From Streptomyces sp. NBC_00690 (GTDB taxonomy: Bacteria > Actinomycetota > Actinomycetes > Streptomycetales > Streptomycetaceae): a DNA stretch of 64,000 nucleotides. Every line of letters starts with the position of its first letter. Position 1 is the first letter of the stretch. The notes below the pieces were generated by a model, which did not search any database, was not told the origin of the DNA, and was given only the letters and a program-made list of their open reading frames with translations. The stretch covers positions 6,041,501-6,105,500 of the forward strand of contig NZ_CP109009.1 of the NCBI RefSeq assembly GCF_036226685.1, written 5' to 3'. Below, piece after piece: positions 33,512 to 43,550 of this stretch. Made by a program: the position numbers and the translations under genes.

Positions 33512-33780
33512 GGTGCGTCCGCCGAGTCGGCCATGTCACCGCGGAGGATCGCTCGCTTGGTCTCGACCGCTACCTGGTCCACCGGGCCGTGTTCGGCTTC
33601 GGCGTCTTCGATGAGTTCGCGCAGCAGGTCCCGCTCAAGCTGGCGCTGGATGAGAGCTTCGACGTAGGCGGACATGCCTCGCTTGCCGGTACGTGCCTTG
33701 AGGGCGGCGATCGTGCCTTCGTGGAGGGAGACGGAGACCGGACGGACGGGGCCTTCGCCGGGAGCAGAAGGGGTAGCCAT
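33508..33780 (-). CDS. Antitoxin of the PIN-domain pair
   Basis: The protein is 90 residues from ATG at 33780. A disordered N-terminus is followed by a ribbon-helix-helix-like segment (PVSVSLHEGTIAALKARTGKRGMSAYVEALIQRQLERDLL) and an acidic helical C-terminal tail (ELIEDAEAEHGPVDQ) of the kind that wraps a PIN toxin. It precedes and overlaps the toxin gene, the standard order. The complex usually represses its own promoter. Upstream lies the terminator of sdaA, so the pair is transcribed on its own. Confidence 0.82.
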   Translation of the reverse strand: MATPSAPGEGPVRPVSVSLHEGTIAALKARTGKRGMSAYVEALIQRQLERDLLRELIEDAEAEHGPVDQVAVETKRAILRGDMADSADAP

Positions 33781-33859
33781 GAACCCACTTCCCAGGGACT
33801 TTTCAGAGACTTTCACGTCTGTCTCAGGGCCGATCCAGGGACTCTCCACCGTGCAAGCA

Positions 33860-33912
33860 GGGTGGGCCCTGACAGCGCTGAAAGACACAAAAGTGCTGGT
33901 CAGGGCCCACCC
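33860..33912 (-). terminator. Terminator of the gcvT-gcvH-glyA-sdaA operon
   Basis: GGGTGGGCCCTGAC at 33860-33873 pairs perfectly over 14 bases with GTCAGGGCCCACCC at 33899-33912, and the arms extend imperfectly inward (AGCGCT/AGTGCT). It starts 12 bases past the sdaA stop. Confidence 0.85.
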
Positions 33913-33924
33913 GTCACGACGGCC

Positions 33925-35292
33925 TCAGCACTCGATGATGTTCACCGCGAGCCCGCCCCGCGCCGTCTCCTTGTACTTCACCGACATGTCCGCGCCCGTC
34001 TCCTTCATGGTCTTGATGACCTTGTCCAGGGAGACCTTGTGGCTGCCGTCGCCGCGCATCGCCATCCGGGCCGCCGTGACCGCCTTCACCGCGGCCATGC
34101 CGTTCCGTTCGATGCAGGGGATCTGCACCAGACCGCCGACCGGGTCGCAGGTCAGGCCGAGATTGTGCTCCATGCCGATCTCCGCCGCGTTCTCCACCTG
34201 CTCCGGGGTGCCGCCCAGCACTTCCGCCAGGGCTCCCGCCGCCATGGAGCACGCCGAGCCGACCTCGCCCTGGCAGCCGACCTCGGCGCCCGAGATGGAG
34301 GCGTTCTCCTTGAACAACATGCCGATCGCGCCGGCCGAGAGCATAAAGCGGACCACGCCCTCTTCGTCCGCGCCGGGGACGAAGTTCATGTAGTAGTGCA
34401 GCACCGCGGGGATGATGCCCGCCGCGCCGTTCGTGGGGGCGGTGACCACTCGGCCGCCTGCGGCGTTCTCCTCGTTCACGGCCATCGCGTAGAGGGTGAT
34501 CCACTCCATCGCCCGGGCGAGCGGGTCGCCCTCGGCGCGCAGCTGCCGGGCCGAGTTCGCCGCACGACGGCGGACGCGCAGTCCACCGGGCAGGATGCCT
34601 TCGCGGGACATGCCACGGGAGACGCACGCCTGCATGACGCCCCAGATCTCCAGCAGCCCTTCGCGGATCTCCTCCTCGGTGCGCCACGCCTTCTCGTTCT
34701 CCAGCATCAGCGCGGAGATCGACAGACCCGTCTCCTGGGTGAGCCGCAGCAACTCGTCGCCGGTACGGAAGGGGTACTTCAATACGGTGTCGTCGAGCAC
34801 GATCCGGTCTTGGCCCACGGCGTCCTCGTCGACGACGAACCCGCCGCCGACCGAGTAGTACGTCTTCTCCAGTACGGTCGCGCCCTCGGCGTCGTACGCG
34901 AAGACGGTCATTCCGTTCGCGTGGTACGGCAGGGTCTTGCGCCGGTGGAGTATCAGGTCGCGGTCGAAGTCGAAGGGGATCTCGTGGGTGCCCAGGAGGT
35001 CCAGCCGGCCGGCGGCCTTGATCTTCTCCACCTGCTCGTCGGCGTTCTCCACGTCGACCGTGCGCGGTGAGCTGCCGGTCAGTCCGAGGAGTACGGCCTT
35101 GGGGGTGCCGTGGCCGTGTCCGGTCGCTCCCAGCGAGCCGTAGAGCTCGGCGCGCACGGCTGTCGTCCGGTCGAGGAGTCCTTCGTTCTTCAGTCGCCTC
35201 GCGAACATACGGGCCGCGCGCATCGGGCCGACCGTATGGGAGCTGGAGGGGCCGATGCCGATCGAGAACAGGTCGAAGACCGAGATGGCCAC
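33925..35292 (-). CDS. sdaA: L-serine ammonia-lyase, single-chain iron-sulfur type
   Basis: The protein is 455 residues. GTG at 35292 follows AGGAG at six bases. The N-terminal beta domain starts with GIGPSSSHT, and the alpha domain carries the iron-sulfur cysteines in [14 protein letters not shown] and [15 protein letters not shown]. The enzyme converts L-serine to pyruvate and ammonia using a [4Fe-4S] cluster. It is the last gene of the minus-strand operon downstream of glyA (131-base gap), so serine made from glycine by GlyA can be drained to pyruvate under the same riboswitch. A strong terminator follows. Confidence 0.95.
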   Translation of the reverse strand: MAISVFDLFSIGIGPSSSHTVGPMRAARMFARRLKNEGLLDRTTAVRAELYGSLGATGHGHGTPKAVLLGLTGSSPRTVDVENADEQVEKIKAAGRLDLLGTHEIPFDFDRDLILHRRKTLPYHANGMTVFAYDAEGATVLEKTYYSVGGGFVVDEDAVGQDRIVLDDTVLKYPFRTGDELLRLTQETGLSISALMLENEKAWRTEEEIREGLLEIWGVMQACVSRGMSREGILPGGLRVRRRAANSARQLRAEGDPLARAMEWITLYAMAVNEENAAGGRVVTAPTNGAAGIIPAVLHYYMNFVPGADEEGVVRFMLSAGAIGMLFKENASISGAEVGCQGEVGSACSMAAGALAEVLGGTPEQVENAAEIGMEHNLGLTCDPVGGLVQIPCIERNGMAAVKAVTAARMAMRGDGSHKVSLDKVIKTMKETGADMSVKYKETARGGLAVNIIEC

Positions 35293-35423
35293 GTTGGACT
35301 CCTAGTGCGACTGGTAGACGCCGTTGTCTGCCGGGGTGGTGCAGATCACGCGGTGGAACGGATGGGGGCACCGCGCTCACTGTCCAGTGTGCGTGGTGCC
35401 CCCGGAACTCCGGGCAGGGCTGT

Positions 35424-36680
<1,257 letters not shown>

Positions 36681-36754
36681 CTCGAAGTCCCTGTCGGGGT
36701 CGTGGTCGGTGACTTGCGCGAGCCGGCCGACCGCTCGGGTCGGCCGGAGCCCCA

Positions 36755-37132
36755 TCAGCTGCTGGAGAAGGCGGCGTACTCGTCGGCCGAGAGCAGTTCG
36801 TCCTGCTCCCCGCTGACGCGCACCTTGAAGAGCCAGCCGCCCTCGAAGGGGGCGGTGTTCACCAGCGAAGGGTCGTCCACGACGTTCTGGTTGATCTCCG
36901 TGACCTCACCCGTGACCGGGGAGTACAGATCGCTGACCGACTTGGTCGACTCCAGTTCGCCGCAGGTCTCGCCGGCGGTGACCGTGTCGCCCACCGCCGG
37001 GAGCTGGGCGAAGACGACGTCACCGAGTGCATTGGCCGCGAACTCGGTGATGCCGATCGTCGACACGCCGTCCTCGGCGGCCGACAGCCACTCGTGTTCC
37101 TTGCTGTAGCGCAGCTGCTGGGGGTTGCTCAT
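36755..37132 (-). CDS. gcvH: Glycine cleavage system H protein
   Basis: The protein is 125 residues from ATG at 37132 with AGGAGA upstream; the frame continues upstream but without a ribosome site. It is the lipoyl carrier of the glycine cleavage complex and shuttles the aminomethyl group from GcvP to GcvT. The lipoylated lysine is Lys64 in [15 protein letters not shown], and the N-terminal YSKEHEW motif is typical. It lies between gcvT and glyA on the same strand. gcvP is not in this window. Confidence 0.97.
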   Translation of the reverse strand: MSNPQQLRYSKEHEWLSAAEDGVSTIGITEFAANALGDVVFAQLPAVGDTVTAGETCGELESTKSVSDLYSPVTGEVTEINQNVVDDPSLVNTAPFEGGWLFKVRVSGEQDELLSADEYAAFSSS

Positions 37133-37253
37133 GACGAGGATTCTCCTGTACGCGGAACGTGCTGGTGAACGGATGGCCACCTGCCGAGACGGCGGCGGAC
37201 GTGCCGGGTGCCCAGTGGCTCCCGGGGGGTGTTGTCGACGCTACTTCCGTCGC

Positions 37254-38378
37254 TCACTTCTGGCGCTTGTAGAAGGGCAGCGCGACGACCTCGTACGGCT
37301 CGTGCGTGCCGCGGATGTCGACGCCCACACCCGCGGTGCCGGCAGCGGCATGGGCCGCGTCCACGTACGCCATGGCGATGGGCTTGCCCAGGGTGGGGGA
37401 GGGGGCTCCGGAGGTCACCTCGCCGATCACGCGGCCGTCCGCGACCACGGACATGCCGGCGCGCGGGACCCGGCGGCCCTCGGCGATCAGACCGACGAGC
37501 TTGCGCGGCGGAGCGCTCTCGGCGCGTTCGGCGGCTGCGGCCAGGGCCTCACGGCCGATGAAGCGCCCCTCGTTGGAGGTCTTCTCGAACTTCACCACCC
37601 GGCCGAGACCGGCGTCGAAGGGGGTGAGTGCATCCGTCAGCTCATGCCCGTACAGCGGCATCCCCGCCTCCAGGCGCAGGGTGTCGCGGCAGGAGAGTCC
37701 GCACGGCACCAGGCCCGCGGCCTCCCCGGCCCCGGTCAGCGCCCGCCACAGGTCCTCGGCGTGCTCGGGCGCCACGAACAGCTCGAAACCGTCCTCGCCC
37801 GTGTAACCGGTGCGCGCGATCAGGGCGGGATGCCCGGCGACCGTACCGGGCAGGCCCGCGTAGTACTTCAGACCGTCGAGGTCGGCGTCCGTGACCGACT
37901 TCAGGATGCCCGCGGACTCCGGTCCCTGGATGGCGAGCAGCGCGTATGCGTCCCGGTCGTCCCGGACGGAAGCGTCGAAGCCGGCGGCCCGCTCGGTGAT
38001 CGCGTCCAGGACGACCTGGGCGTTCCCGGCGTTGGCGACCACCAGGTACTCGGTCTCCCCGAGCCGGTAGACGATCAGGTCGTCCAGGATGCCGCCGTCC
38101 TCGCGGCAGATCATGGTGTAGCGGGCGCGGCCGACGGCGACCGAGCCGATGTTCCCCACCAGCGCGTGGTCGAGCAGATCGGCGGCCCCGGGACCCGTGA
38201 TCGTGATCTCGCCCATGTGCGAGAGGTCGAAGAGGCCGGCGCGGGTGCGGACGGCGTTGTGCTCGTCGCGCTCGCTCGCGTACCGCAGGGGCATGTCCCA
38301 GCCCGCGAAGTCGGTCATGGTCGCGCCCAGCGAACGATGCAGTGCATCGAGGGCAGTACGACGGGGGGTATTGCTCAT
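37254..38378 (-). CDS. gcvT: Glycine cleavage system T protein (aminomethyltransferase)
   Basis: The protein is 374 residues from ATG at 38378, seven bases after GGGAG. It transfers the methylene group from the H protein to tetrahydrofolate and releases ammonia. Visible hallmarks are FAGWDMPLRY at the N-terminus, the LFDLSHMGEI motif, the folate-site Asp region and the C-terminal KEFEKTSNEGRFIGREAL-like segment. It is the first gene of the operon and is directly preceded by a tandem glycine riboswitch, so expression should respond to glycine. Confidence 0.97.
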   Translation of the reverse strand: MSNTPRRTALDALHRSLGATMTDFAGWDMPLRYASERDEHNAVRTRAGLFDLSHMGEITITGPGAADLLDHALVGNIGSVAVGRARYTMICREDGGILDDLIVYRLGETEYLVVANAGNAQVVLDAITERAAGFDASVRDDRDAYALLAIQGPESAGILKSVTDADLDGLKYYAGLPGTVAGHPALIARTGYTGEDGFELFVAPEHAEDLWRALTGAGEAAGLVPCGLSCRDTLRLEAGMPLYGHELTDALTPFDAGLGRVVKFEKTSNEGRFIGREALAAAAERAESAPPRKLVGLIAEGRRVPRAGMSVVADGRVIGEVTSGAPSPTLGKPIAMAYVDAAHAAAGTAGVGVDIRGTHEPYEVVALPFYKRQK

Positions 38379-38412
38379 GGACGGGGCTCCCAGGGCATGG
38401 CCGATGAGGACG

Positions 38413-38612
38413 GTCCTCCCCATCTGTCATCGGAACCTGAGAGGTTCGTCACGACCACGCACTCAGGTGGTCATGACTTGCACCTTGGGTGGAGCCGCCG
38501 GGGCGGCTCGCTTTTCAGATCTGCCTCATCACACGCGGTACGGGGCCTGAGAGATTCAAGGGAGGAACTTGCTCCTTCGGCGCCCGGCACATAGTGCCCG
38601 GGACTCTCCCGC
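38413..38612 (-). promoter_or_regulatory. Tandem glycine riboswitch upstream of gcvT
   Basis: Read on the minus strand, the first aptamer starts GGGAGAGUCC near 38610 and contains the conserved CCGAAGGAGCAAG and AAUCUCUCAGGC blocks, then GAUGAGGCAGAUCUGAAAAG. The second aptamer follows from about 38500, with GGUGCAAGUCAUGACC and CUCUCAGGUUCCGAUGACAGA and the closing GGGAGGAC near 38413. This is the double-aptamer architecture of gcvT riboswitches. Glycine riboswitches on gcv genes normally activate expression when glycine is high, as reported in Streptomyces griseus. The gcvT start is 35 bases downstream of the second aptamer. I see no clear expression platform terminator, so control may be at translation or through an alternative stem near the ribosome site. 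Confidence 0.92.
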
Positions 38613-38843
38613 GTGGATTCGAACGGCCGGTATGGAGTTGGCGGGCACATCATTACACGCATCTCGGCCCGGTGGGGGGCGGGGAGCTCGTGGATCTTCC
38701 GTGGTCGAGGCGCGTTCTTCGGCCATCGTCCGATCCCCGACCGTGTTTTGGGGCGCGGCTCAGCGGCAAATAACTTGCCTCCCATTACCATTTCTTTACG
38801 CTTCATGGGCAAGTGTGTGGTGACTGACATGGGGGAGGGTGTA

Positions 38844-39542
38844 ATGACGTTGCAGCACTCCAGTGCCTACGCCACTACGGCGGGGGTGCCCGTTCGACCA
38901 CAGGTGCCCCCTCGACCACAGGCGTCCGCCCGACCACGCCTGGGGGCGACCGCGCCGGTGCTGCGAGATCTGCGGGACCGCGCCGGGCGCAGTCCCCGTA
39001 GCCTGCTTTTCGCCGCGGGGGACGTGGTCGTCGTCTCCGGACTTCCCGGCAGCGGGAAGTCGACCCTGATCCGTCGGGCGGCCAGCGGCAGCCGCATCGA
39101 CTCGCAGGACGCCCGGGACCGTTGGGCGCTGCGGATGCCGCGCTTCCTGCCCTACGCGATCTACCGCCCCTTCGTCCGCTACTCGCACTATGCGGGGCTC
39201 AGGCGCGCCCTGCGCTCGGGGGAGAGCGTGGTGGTGCACGACTGCGGTACACAGGCGTGGGTGCGGCGCTGGTTGGCCAGGGAGGCGCGCCGGCGCGGCA
39301 GCAACCTCCACCTGGTGCTGCTCGACGTGCCTCCGCAGGTGGCCCGGCAGGGGCAGATGGAGCGTGGCCGGGGGGTCTCCGGCTATGCGTTCGCCCGGCA
39401 TCGGCGCGCCACCTCCCGGTTGATCGCCGACGCCGAGTCCGGGAGGCTCCCGAGCGGCTGCACCTCGGCCGTCCTGCTCGACCGTTCGGCGGCTGCGGGC
39501 CTGGCCAGCGTGCGGTTCACCGCGATGGAGGCGGCCGGCTAG
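38844..39542 (+). CDS. P-loop NTPase, probable kinase-like AAA protein
   Basis: The protein is 232 residues from ATG at 38844, five bases after GGGGGAGG; an in-frame ATG at 38829 is an alternative. After a Pro-rich tail of about 35 residues comes VVVVSGLPGSGKSTLIRRAA (Walker A, about 60-79), then a DSQDARD segment, VVVHDCGT and LHLVLLDVPP (Walker B-like) and a basic stretch, RGRGVSGYAFARHRRA, that may form a lid. This is the layout of small polynucleotide-kinase or gluconate-kinase-like P-loop proteins. The substrate is unknown. It diverges from the glycine riboswitch operon across about 230 bases. Confidence 0.8.
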   Translation: MTLQHSSAYATTAGVPVRPQVPPRPQASARPRLGATAPVLRDLRDRAGRSPRSLLFAAGDVVVVSGLPGSGKSTLIRRAASGSRIDSQDARDRWALRMPRFLPYAIYRPFVRYSHYAGLRRALRSGESVVVHDCGTQAWVRRWLAREARRRGSNLHLVLLDVPPQVARQGQMERGRGVSGYAFARHRRATSRLIADAESGRLPSGCTSAVLLDRSAAAGLASVRFTAMEAAG

Positions 39543-39863
39543 GCGGTGTCGCACCCGTCCGCCGCGTCCGCTGCGGCTCCCACGTCCGCCGCGTCCCCTG
39601 CGTTGTCGGGGTGTCGAGCGCGGCTGCGGGGCGACCGCGTTCGGTGGCTAGGGCCAGGCGGCTGTCGCGTCGTTCCGTGGATCACGGCTGGGGCCGGGCG
39701 CGTTCGGCCTCGGAGCCGGAGCCGGAGCCGGTGTGAGACCGGTCGCCTTCTTCGCCTTCCTGTCCGGCTTCTTCCCTGATGGGGACGGCGCACCGCCCGC
39801 TCGGCATTAGGGTCTGAGGGCAAGCCGTGGGATGACCGGCCGAGCCGGGGAGAGAGCCACCAG
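39543..39863. other. Intergenic region without a supported gene
   Basis: This 321-base stretch contains short GCCGGA-type repeats at about 39712-39735 and a ribosome site with a GGGAGAG run before the first sseB-like gene. No gene or clear promoter is supported. Confidence 0.4.
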
Positions 39864-40643
39864 ATGAGCATTCCAGAGCACGTACACCCGCACTCCTACG
39901 CCAGCGGCTGGCCGGCGAACGAGTTGGAAGAGGCACTCGCCGCCTCCCTGGACACCCCCGGCGCGGGCGCCAGGCTGGTCGAGGTGCTCGGCCGCAGTTC
40001 CCTGTGGGTCCCCCTTCCGAACGGCGGCTCACCGGACAGCCGTGACCTCGACCTCCCCACGATGGAGTTGGACGGCGCCGCGTTCGTGCCCGTCTTCAGC
40101 TCCGAGGAGCAGTTCCTCAGTTGCGTCGGCAGCCATATGTCCTTCACCGTCGCCCCCGCCCGGGACTTCGCCCGCGGGCTCGCCCCCCAGTTGGGCATCG
40201 CCGTCAACCCCGGGGGCACGGTGGGCGCGCCCTTCCCGCCGCCCGCCGTCGCCGAACTCTGCCGCACCGGCCGCACCCACCTCGACGGGCCGGCCGCAGG
40301 CGGCCGGGTGCGACTGTTTGAACCGGACTGGCAGGAGGATCCGGTCGACTTCCTGGCCGCGGCAGCCGCCGAGTTCCAAGCGCTGGGCGACGTCCTGTCC
40401 GCACGACGGGCGCTCGCCTCCGTCGAGGGCGACCCGCCCGCTCTCTTCATCGGAGTCCAACTCGCGGTCCCGGGAGTGCTCGAAGCCACCGACAGCGCCC
40501 CGCTGGACGCGCTGGGTCGGGCACTGGGCCGGGTCCAGGTCGGCTGGCCGGTCAACCTCGTACTCCTGGACGCGACGCAGGACCCCGTCGTCGACTGGAT
40601 GCTGACCAAGGTGCGTCCGTTCTACCGACGGGACGAGTACTAG
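39864..40643 (+). CDS. sseB: SseB-family protein
   Basis: The protein is 259 residues from ATG at 39864, preceded by GGGAGAGAG. It contains an SseB N-terminal domain (about 20-130, with the LWVPLP and FVPVFSSEEQFL segments) and a SseB C-terminal domain (about 150-259, ending VNLVLLDATQ...VRPFYRRDEY). SseB proteins are named for enhanced serine sensitivity in E. coli; their biochemical function is unclear. The gene is followed by a paralogue 117 bases downstream and lies near the serine/glycine operon. It may be part of serine homeostasis (inference). No signal peptide is present. Confidence 0.85.
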   Translation: MSIPEHVHPHSYASGWPANELEEALAASLDTPGAGARLVEVLGRSSLWVPLPNGGSPDSRDLDLPTMELDGAAFVPVFSSEEQFLSCVGSHMSFTVAPARDFARGLAPQLGIAVNPGGTVGAPFPPPAVAELCRTGRTHLDGPAAGGRVRLFEPDWQEDPVDFLAAAAAEFQALGDVLSARRALASVEGDPPALFIGVQLAVPGVLEATDSAPLDALGRALGRVQVGWPVNLVLLDATQDPVVDWMLTKVRPFYRRDEY

Positions 40644-40759
40644 CCGCCGCGGTCAAGTCGGTGTCGGCGGGGCAGATTAAGCTGGAGGTCTGGCCCCGCC
40701 TCCCGCCGATGCGGAGGCCGTGCCGGATCGTCAGTCGAAGATGAGGGGCGGGGACCAGG

Positions 40760-41545
40760 GTGAGCGCGTCAGGCACCGCGGCGGCCGGACACGTCGAGCA
40801 CATGCTGCGCCAGGTGATCCCCGGACGCTTCGATGCGTACGAGGGATTGCTGAAGGCACTGGCCGACCCTGCACAGGGGCGGGTCTGGATGTTGCTCTGG
40901 CAGGGCACCCCGGGCTCCCACGACGCGCAGTACGGCTCCATGGAGATCGACGGCGTCGGCTACGCCCCCTGCGTCACCTCGGCCCAGGAATTGGCCGCCT
41001 CCGGCTGGAACCGCTCCCACGAGGTCGTCGGCGGGATCGACATCGCCCGTGCCCTCTACCCGGGGCGCGCGGGAATCTGGCTCAACCCCCATGCGCCCGG
41101 CGGGGGCGTCGGTATTCCCTGGCCGGACCTTCGGCGGATCGCCACCGGTCTCGACCGGATGCCCGCCGGCCCGTTGCGGCTCTCCGACCCCGCGGTCGAG
41201 ATCCCGCACTTCTACGCCCTGCTCTCCCAGAACGCCCACCGGACGGCGCCCATCCGCTCGTTGCGCCGGGTGTGGGTGCAACCCGCGCTGGGCGCTCCCT
41301 ACCTCGCCATCGGTCTCGATCTGTACGACACCAGCAGGCAGTCGGTGGACGCGGTGCGGGCGATGATGCAGCAGTCGATCGCGGCGGTGCCCGACGGCCT
41401 GCCGGTGTCGACGGTCGCCATGTCCGACGAGTACGACCCGGTGACGATGTGGCTGCGGGCCAATGCCCGGCCCTTCTACGACCGCGACGCCCATGGCGCG
41501 GGGTCCGCCCCCGCCGGCTACGGCTATCCGCCGCAGGCCCGCTGA
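40760..41545 (+). CDS. SseB-family protein, paralogue
   Basis: The protein is 261 residues from GTG at 40760. Its domain order matches the preceding sseB: an N-terminal SseB domain (VWMLLWQGTPG, GYAPCVTSAQEL) and a C-terminal domain closing in a VSTVAMSDEYDPVTMWLRANARPFYDRD-type segment, of which ARPFYDRD parallels VRPFYRRD in the neighbour. The tail is Gly/Pro/Tyr-rich. The pair probably arose by tandem duplication. Function is unknown beyond the family link to serine sensitivity. Confidence 0.8.
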   Translation: MSASGTAAAGHVEHMLRQVIPGRFDAYEGLLKALADPAQGRVWMLLWQGTPGSHDAQYGSMEIDGVGYAPCVTSAQELAASGWNRSHEVVGGIDIARALYPGRAGIWLNPHAPGGGVGIPWPDLRRIATGLDRMPAGPLRLSDPAVEIPHFYALLSQNAHRTAPIRSLRRVWVQPALGAPYLAIGLDLYDTSRQSVDAVRAMMQQSIAAVPDGLPVSTVAMSDEYDPVTMWLRANARPFYDRDAHGAGSAPAGYGYPPQAR

Positions 41546-42344
41546 GCCGTCTGCCGGAACCCGTACGAGCGTGCGCACGGCGCCGCTTTTGTCCCGGATC
41601 CGCTCCCGGACTTTTCCCCGAATGAAGCGTGTTGGCCGGTCCATGCCTCTCGGCAGCGCATTGGCCTGATCTCTTTTCGCGGTCTCCCCGGGACTGTCCG
41701 ACGTCTGACGTTTTCGGTGTCAGGGGAACCCGTGGTGCGCGTCTCGCCACCTCGTAGATCCAGCCAATCCCGATGTGCCACGACCGCAACGAGTTGCACC
41801 AGATGGCCGGGACCGGTCGGTTCAGCTTTGACCTTCGCGGGAGCTTAACCGCAGGTCCACGACACCTTCACAGATCGTCGCTTCCGCAAACCTTTCCTCC
41901 CTTGATGGCGTGATTTTCTCGGCATAAGGGGAATCAAAGCCAATCCACCTCTTCTTGGTGTGCTGCTCGAACCTGCCCTGAAAGCGCTCTCTCGGGTGTT
42001 CCCTTCCGCTCCATCCCAATGGCTCCCCTCCGTCCACATGGCGGGATCTCTACCAACTATGCGCGTATTCATGGGATTTGATGGACCGCTCAGTCGGTGC
42101 CGACGTCCGGATAACGGGTTACGCCAGCGCATCACGTTTGAGCAAACATTCCCCGGGAGGGCTGGCGGCTGATCGCGCGACCATTGAAGACTCCCGCTCC
42201 AAGGGCAAATTCGCCCTCGCGTACGGAGCGTCGCATCCGCGCCTTCCGTGCCCCGGCTCCACCACGCACCAGATGTTGTGAACGAAGCCGCTAGCGCGGC
42301 GGGTACGGGCCGGTCAGCGCCGGTCGAGAGGGGTCCCCACCACG
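41546..42344. other. Long upstream region of the oligopeptide transporter operon
   Basis: This 799-base stretch carries no supported gene and is AT-richer than its surroundings around 41840-42130. It separates the sseB pair from the transporter operon. It probably contains the operon promoter and a long leader. A CCGCTAGCGCGG palindrome lies about 55 bases before the first start codon, near 42288-42299. Confidence 0.5.
41902..41930 (+). promoter_or_regulatory. Candidate promoter (TTGATG, 17 bases, TAAGGG)
   Basis: TTGATG at 41902-41907 and TAAGGG at 41925-41930 have the usual 17-base spacing for a vegetative promoter. It lies about 415 bases upstream of the transporter operon, so a long leader would result. 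Confidence 0.35.
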
Positions 42345-43346
42345 ATGACGGCACCACTGCACGGCACCAGTGCGCAAGCGGAGGAAACCCCGCCCGCCGA
42401 TGTCACGGCTGTCGCCGCCCCCCGGGTCCAGGGCCGGTCCCTGGGGCAGATCGCCTGGTCCCGTCTGAAGCGCGATCGGCTCGCCCTGGCAGGCGGCATC
42501 GTTGTCATCCTCCTGGTGCTCACCGCGGTCTTCGCGCCGCTGATCGTGAGCCTGTTCGGGCACCCGCCAAACGAGTTCCACCAGGACAAGATCAACCCGC
42601 TGTTCGGCACTCCGCACGGCGCGTTCGGCGGCATCAGCTCCGAACATCTCCTGGGAGTCGAACCCAACAACGGTCGCGACGTCTTCAGCCGCGTCATCTA
42701 CGGCGCCCGGATCTCCCTGCTCGTGGCGTTCCTCTCCGCTGTGGTCGCCGTGCTCCTCGGTACCGTGCTGGGCATCGTCGCGGGGTACTTCGGAGGCTGG
42801 GCGGACTCGCTCATCAGCCGGGTGATGGACATGCTGCTCGCCTTTCCGCAGCTGCTGTTCATCATCTGTCTGGTCTCGGTGCTTCCCAACGACCTGCTCG
42901 GGATGACCGGAAGCACCGTCCGCATCGCGATCCTGGTCGCGGTCATCGGCTTCTTCGGATGGCCCTACATCGGTCGCATCGTCCGCGGCCAGACGCTCTC
43001 GCTGCGGGAGAAGGAGTACGTCGAGGCCGCCCGCAGCCTGGGCGCTGGCCGGCGGTACGTGCTCTTCAAGGAGTTGCTGCCGAATCTGGTGGCTCCGATC
43101 ACCGTCTACACGACGCTGATGATCCCGACCAACATCCTCACCGAGGCCGCGCTGAGCTACCTCGGCGCGGGTGTGCGCCCGCCGACCGCGTCCTGGGGGC
43201 AGATGCTCTCCAAGGCGGTGGACACCTACGAGTCCAATCCGACGTTCATGGTCGTCCCCGGGATGGCGATCTTCATCACCGTGCTCGCCTTCAACCTCTT
43301 CGGGGACGGCGTACGGGACGCGCTCGACCCCAAGGGGTCCCGCTGA
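42345..43346 (+). CDS. Oligopeptide/dipeptide ABC transporter permease (OppC/DppC type)
   Basis: The protein is 333 residues. A cytoplasmic N-terminus of about 45 residues leads to an OppC-like N-terminal segment (WSRLKRDRLALAGG), then about six membrane helices. The EAA loop for contact with the ATPases is visible as EAARSLGAGRRYVLFKELLPN (about 226-246). ATG at 42345 has GAGAGGGG about ten bases upstream. It is the first gene of the five-gene import operon and pairs with the OppB-type permease at 45586. Substrate is a peptide or similar oligomer judged only from family. Confidence 0.93.
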   Translation: MTAPLHGTSAQAEETPPADVTAVAAPRVQGRSLGQIAWSRLKRDRLALAGGIVVILLVLTAVFAPLIVSLFGHPPNEFHQDKINPLFGTPHGAFGGISSEHLLGVEPNNGRDVFSRVIYGARISLLVAFLSAVVAVLLGTVLGIVAGYFGGWADSLISRVMDMLLAFPQLLFIICLVSVLPNDLLGMTGSTVRIAILVAVIGFFGWPYIGRIVRGQTLSLREKEYVEAARSLGAGRRYVLFKELLPNLVAPITVYTTLMIPTNILTEAALSYLGAGVRPPTASWGQMLSKAVDTYESNPTFMVVPGMAIFITVLAFNLFGDGVRDALDPKGSR

Positions 43347-43550
43347 CCCCACGCCCCACGGGCCCGGCACCCCCGGTCCCGGCTCCCCGCGCGGGAGAGC
43401 GTCGCAGGACGCACCCCGCGGCCTTCGGCCCGGCCCGGGCCGCGGACAACTGAGCGGACAACTGAACTGCCCCTGCCACAGCGGCCAGGCGGCTCCCCAC
43501 GGTTCCCCGGCAGACGGCGGGGGCCGCGCTACCTCGGAGGTTGCAGGACT

